Positions 63,901 through 64,000 of a DNA stretch of 64,000 nt are shown here, in pieces. Positions within the stretch are counted from its first letter, which is position 1. Each line of letters opens with the position of its first letter. A program made the position numbers and the translations under genes. Source of the stretch: Brachybacterium sp. EE-P12 (lineage in GTDB: Bacteria > Actinomycetota > Actinomycetes > Actinomycetales > Dermabacteraceae); contig NZ_QXCP01000004.1 in the NCBI RefSeq assembly GCF_003711805.1, forward strand, positions 496,001 through 560,000. The letters are read 5' to 3'. The notes under the pieces were generated by a model that was given only the letters and a program-made list of their open reading frames with translations, did not search any database and was not told the origin of the DNA.

Positions 63901-64000
63901 CGGCGCGAACGACCTGATCGGCATGAACCTCGACGCCAACACCCAGATCCAGAACAGCAAGAACAACTCGTGCACGATCATCCCGGGCCGCCGCCCCCGA
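60908..64000 (+). CDS. formate dehydrogenase alpha subunit, selenocysteine-containing (3' end beyond window)
   Basis: Over 1031 codons, still open at the window end. A [4Fe-4S] ferredoxin-like site (C50, C53, C57, C85 in ICPYCAVGC and RGRLCPKG) is followed by the molybdopterin domains. Codon 189 is TGA (61472-61474) in the context ENQARI-TGA-HSATV, exactly where FDH enzymes have Sec, and His190 follows as required for catalysis. The frame then continues as normal FDH (FGRGGATNTVQDFANADLIVIEGSNMAEAHPV, GNVGRPGGGI). A SECIS hairpin starts 7 nt after the TGA. There is no twin-arginine signal at the N-terminus (MARKTFLDW), so it is probably cytoplasmic-facing. It oxidises formate to CO2; beta and gamma subunits should lie downstream. 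Reading it as a 188-residue protein or a pseudogene would be wrong. Confidence 0.92.
61472..61474 (+). other. recoded TGA (selenocysteine codon)
   Basis: In-frame TGA at codon 189 of the formate dehydrogenase gene, aligned with the Sec of FdnG and FdhF. Confidence 0.88.
61481..61519 (+). promoter_or_regulatory. bacterial SECIS element
   Basis: Lower stem GCCACG (61481-61486) with CGTGGC (61514-61519); upper hairpin 61486-61504 pairs GG-TTCCCA with TGGGAGCC around a GTC loop. The loop begins 19 nt after the TGA, within the range for SelB binding, and the T-rich bulge position plus the GTCT loop resemble the E. coli fdhF SECIS (GGTCT). Two alternatives for pairing of base 61486 exist. Confidence 0.75.

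Overview
The window is high-GC chromosomal DNA from an actinobacterium. It carries mycothione reductase, the SenX3-RegX3-PhoU phosphate system, a DtxR/IdeR-type metal regulator, CarD, GuaB1, paired ClpP proteases and LytR-CpsA-Psr proteins. Many promoters place a TANNNT -10 hexamer 6-7 nt before the start codon, which predicts leaderless mRNAs. From gene content I think of Dermabacteraceae (Brachybacterium-like), but that genus guess is from memory. I see no insertion sequence, prophage, integrase or CRISPR array. There are two tRNA genes and no rRNA.

Layout. 1-7.7 kb: an edge-truncated reading frame, a small membrane protein, the helicase PcrA, a VOC protein coupled to a giant membrane-bound copper nitrite-reductase-like fusion, and two charged membrane proteins. 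7.9-14 kb: sucCD, a CPBP protease, a DtxR-type regulator, a secreted NlpC/P60 hydrolase and a membrane protein. 14-26 kb: a HAD phosphatase, an RlmA-like methyltransferase, a UvrA-like drug-resistance ATPase, a second NlpC/P60 hydrolase, mycothione reductase, a large LCP protein, GuaB1 and GalE. 26-35 kb: IlvA preceded by an orphan PTS IIB, CarD, a lipoprotein, regX3-senX3 divergent from phoU with PHO-box-like repeats between them, a DUF4235 protein, an LCP protein, TrmB and a Rieske lipoprotein. 35-43 kb: peptide deformylase coupled to a frameshifted YihY protein, a GH65 phosphorylase coupled to a beta-phosphoglucomutase-like HAD, an SRPBCC protein, an MFS transporter and a second CarD-like protein with a TTG start. 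43-53 kb: an ABC exporter pair, a shortened methyltransferase, a PLP aminotransferase, a PrmC-like/AraC fusion followed by VOC and DUF1801 genes, and an ABC-2 transporter divergent from a DesK/NarL-type two-component system. 53-64 kb: tRNA-Gly and tRNA-Pro, trigger factor with a KKAPA-rich tail, a RibD/DHFR-like reductase, a third NlpC/P60 hydrolase, clpP1-clpP2-clpX with chorismate mutase, and a formate dehydrogenase alpha subunit that runs off the end.

Most striking points. (1) The formate dehydrogenase looks interrupted, but the in-frame TGA lies exactly at the selenocysteine position and is followed by a good bacterial SECIS hairpin. (2) One polypeptide joins a polytopic membrane module, a blue-copper domain and a complete CuNIR-like domain. 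(3) The three NlpC/P60 genes share an upstream element; two of them also share paired CAAG boxes with identical 22-bp spacing. (4) A methyltransferase-like domain that has lost its catalytic Asn is fused to an AraC DNA-binding domain. The window is otherwise ordinary core genome, with convergent genes separated by long perfect GC hairpins.
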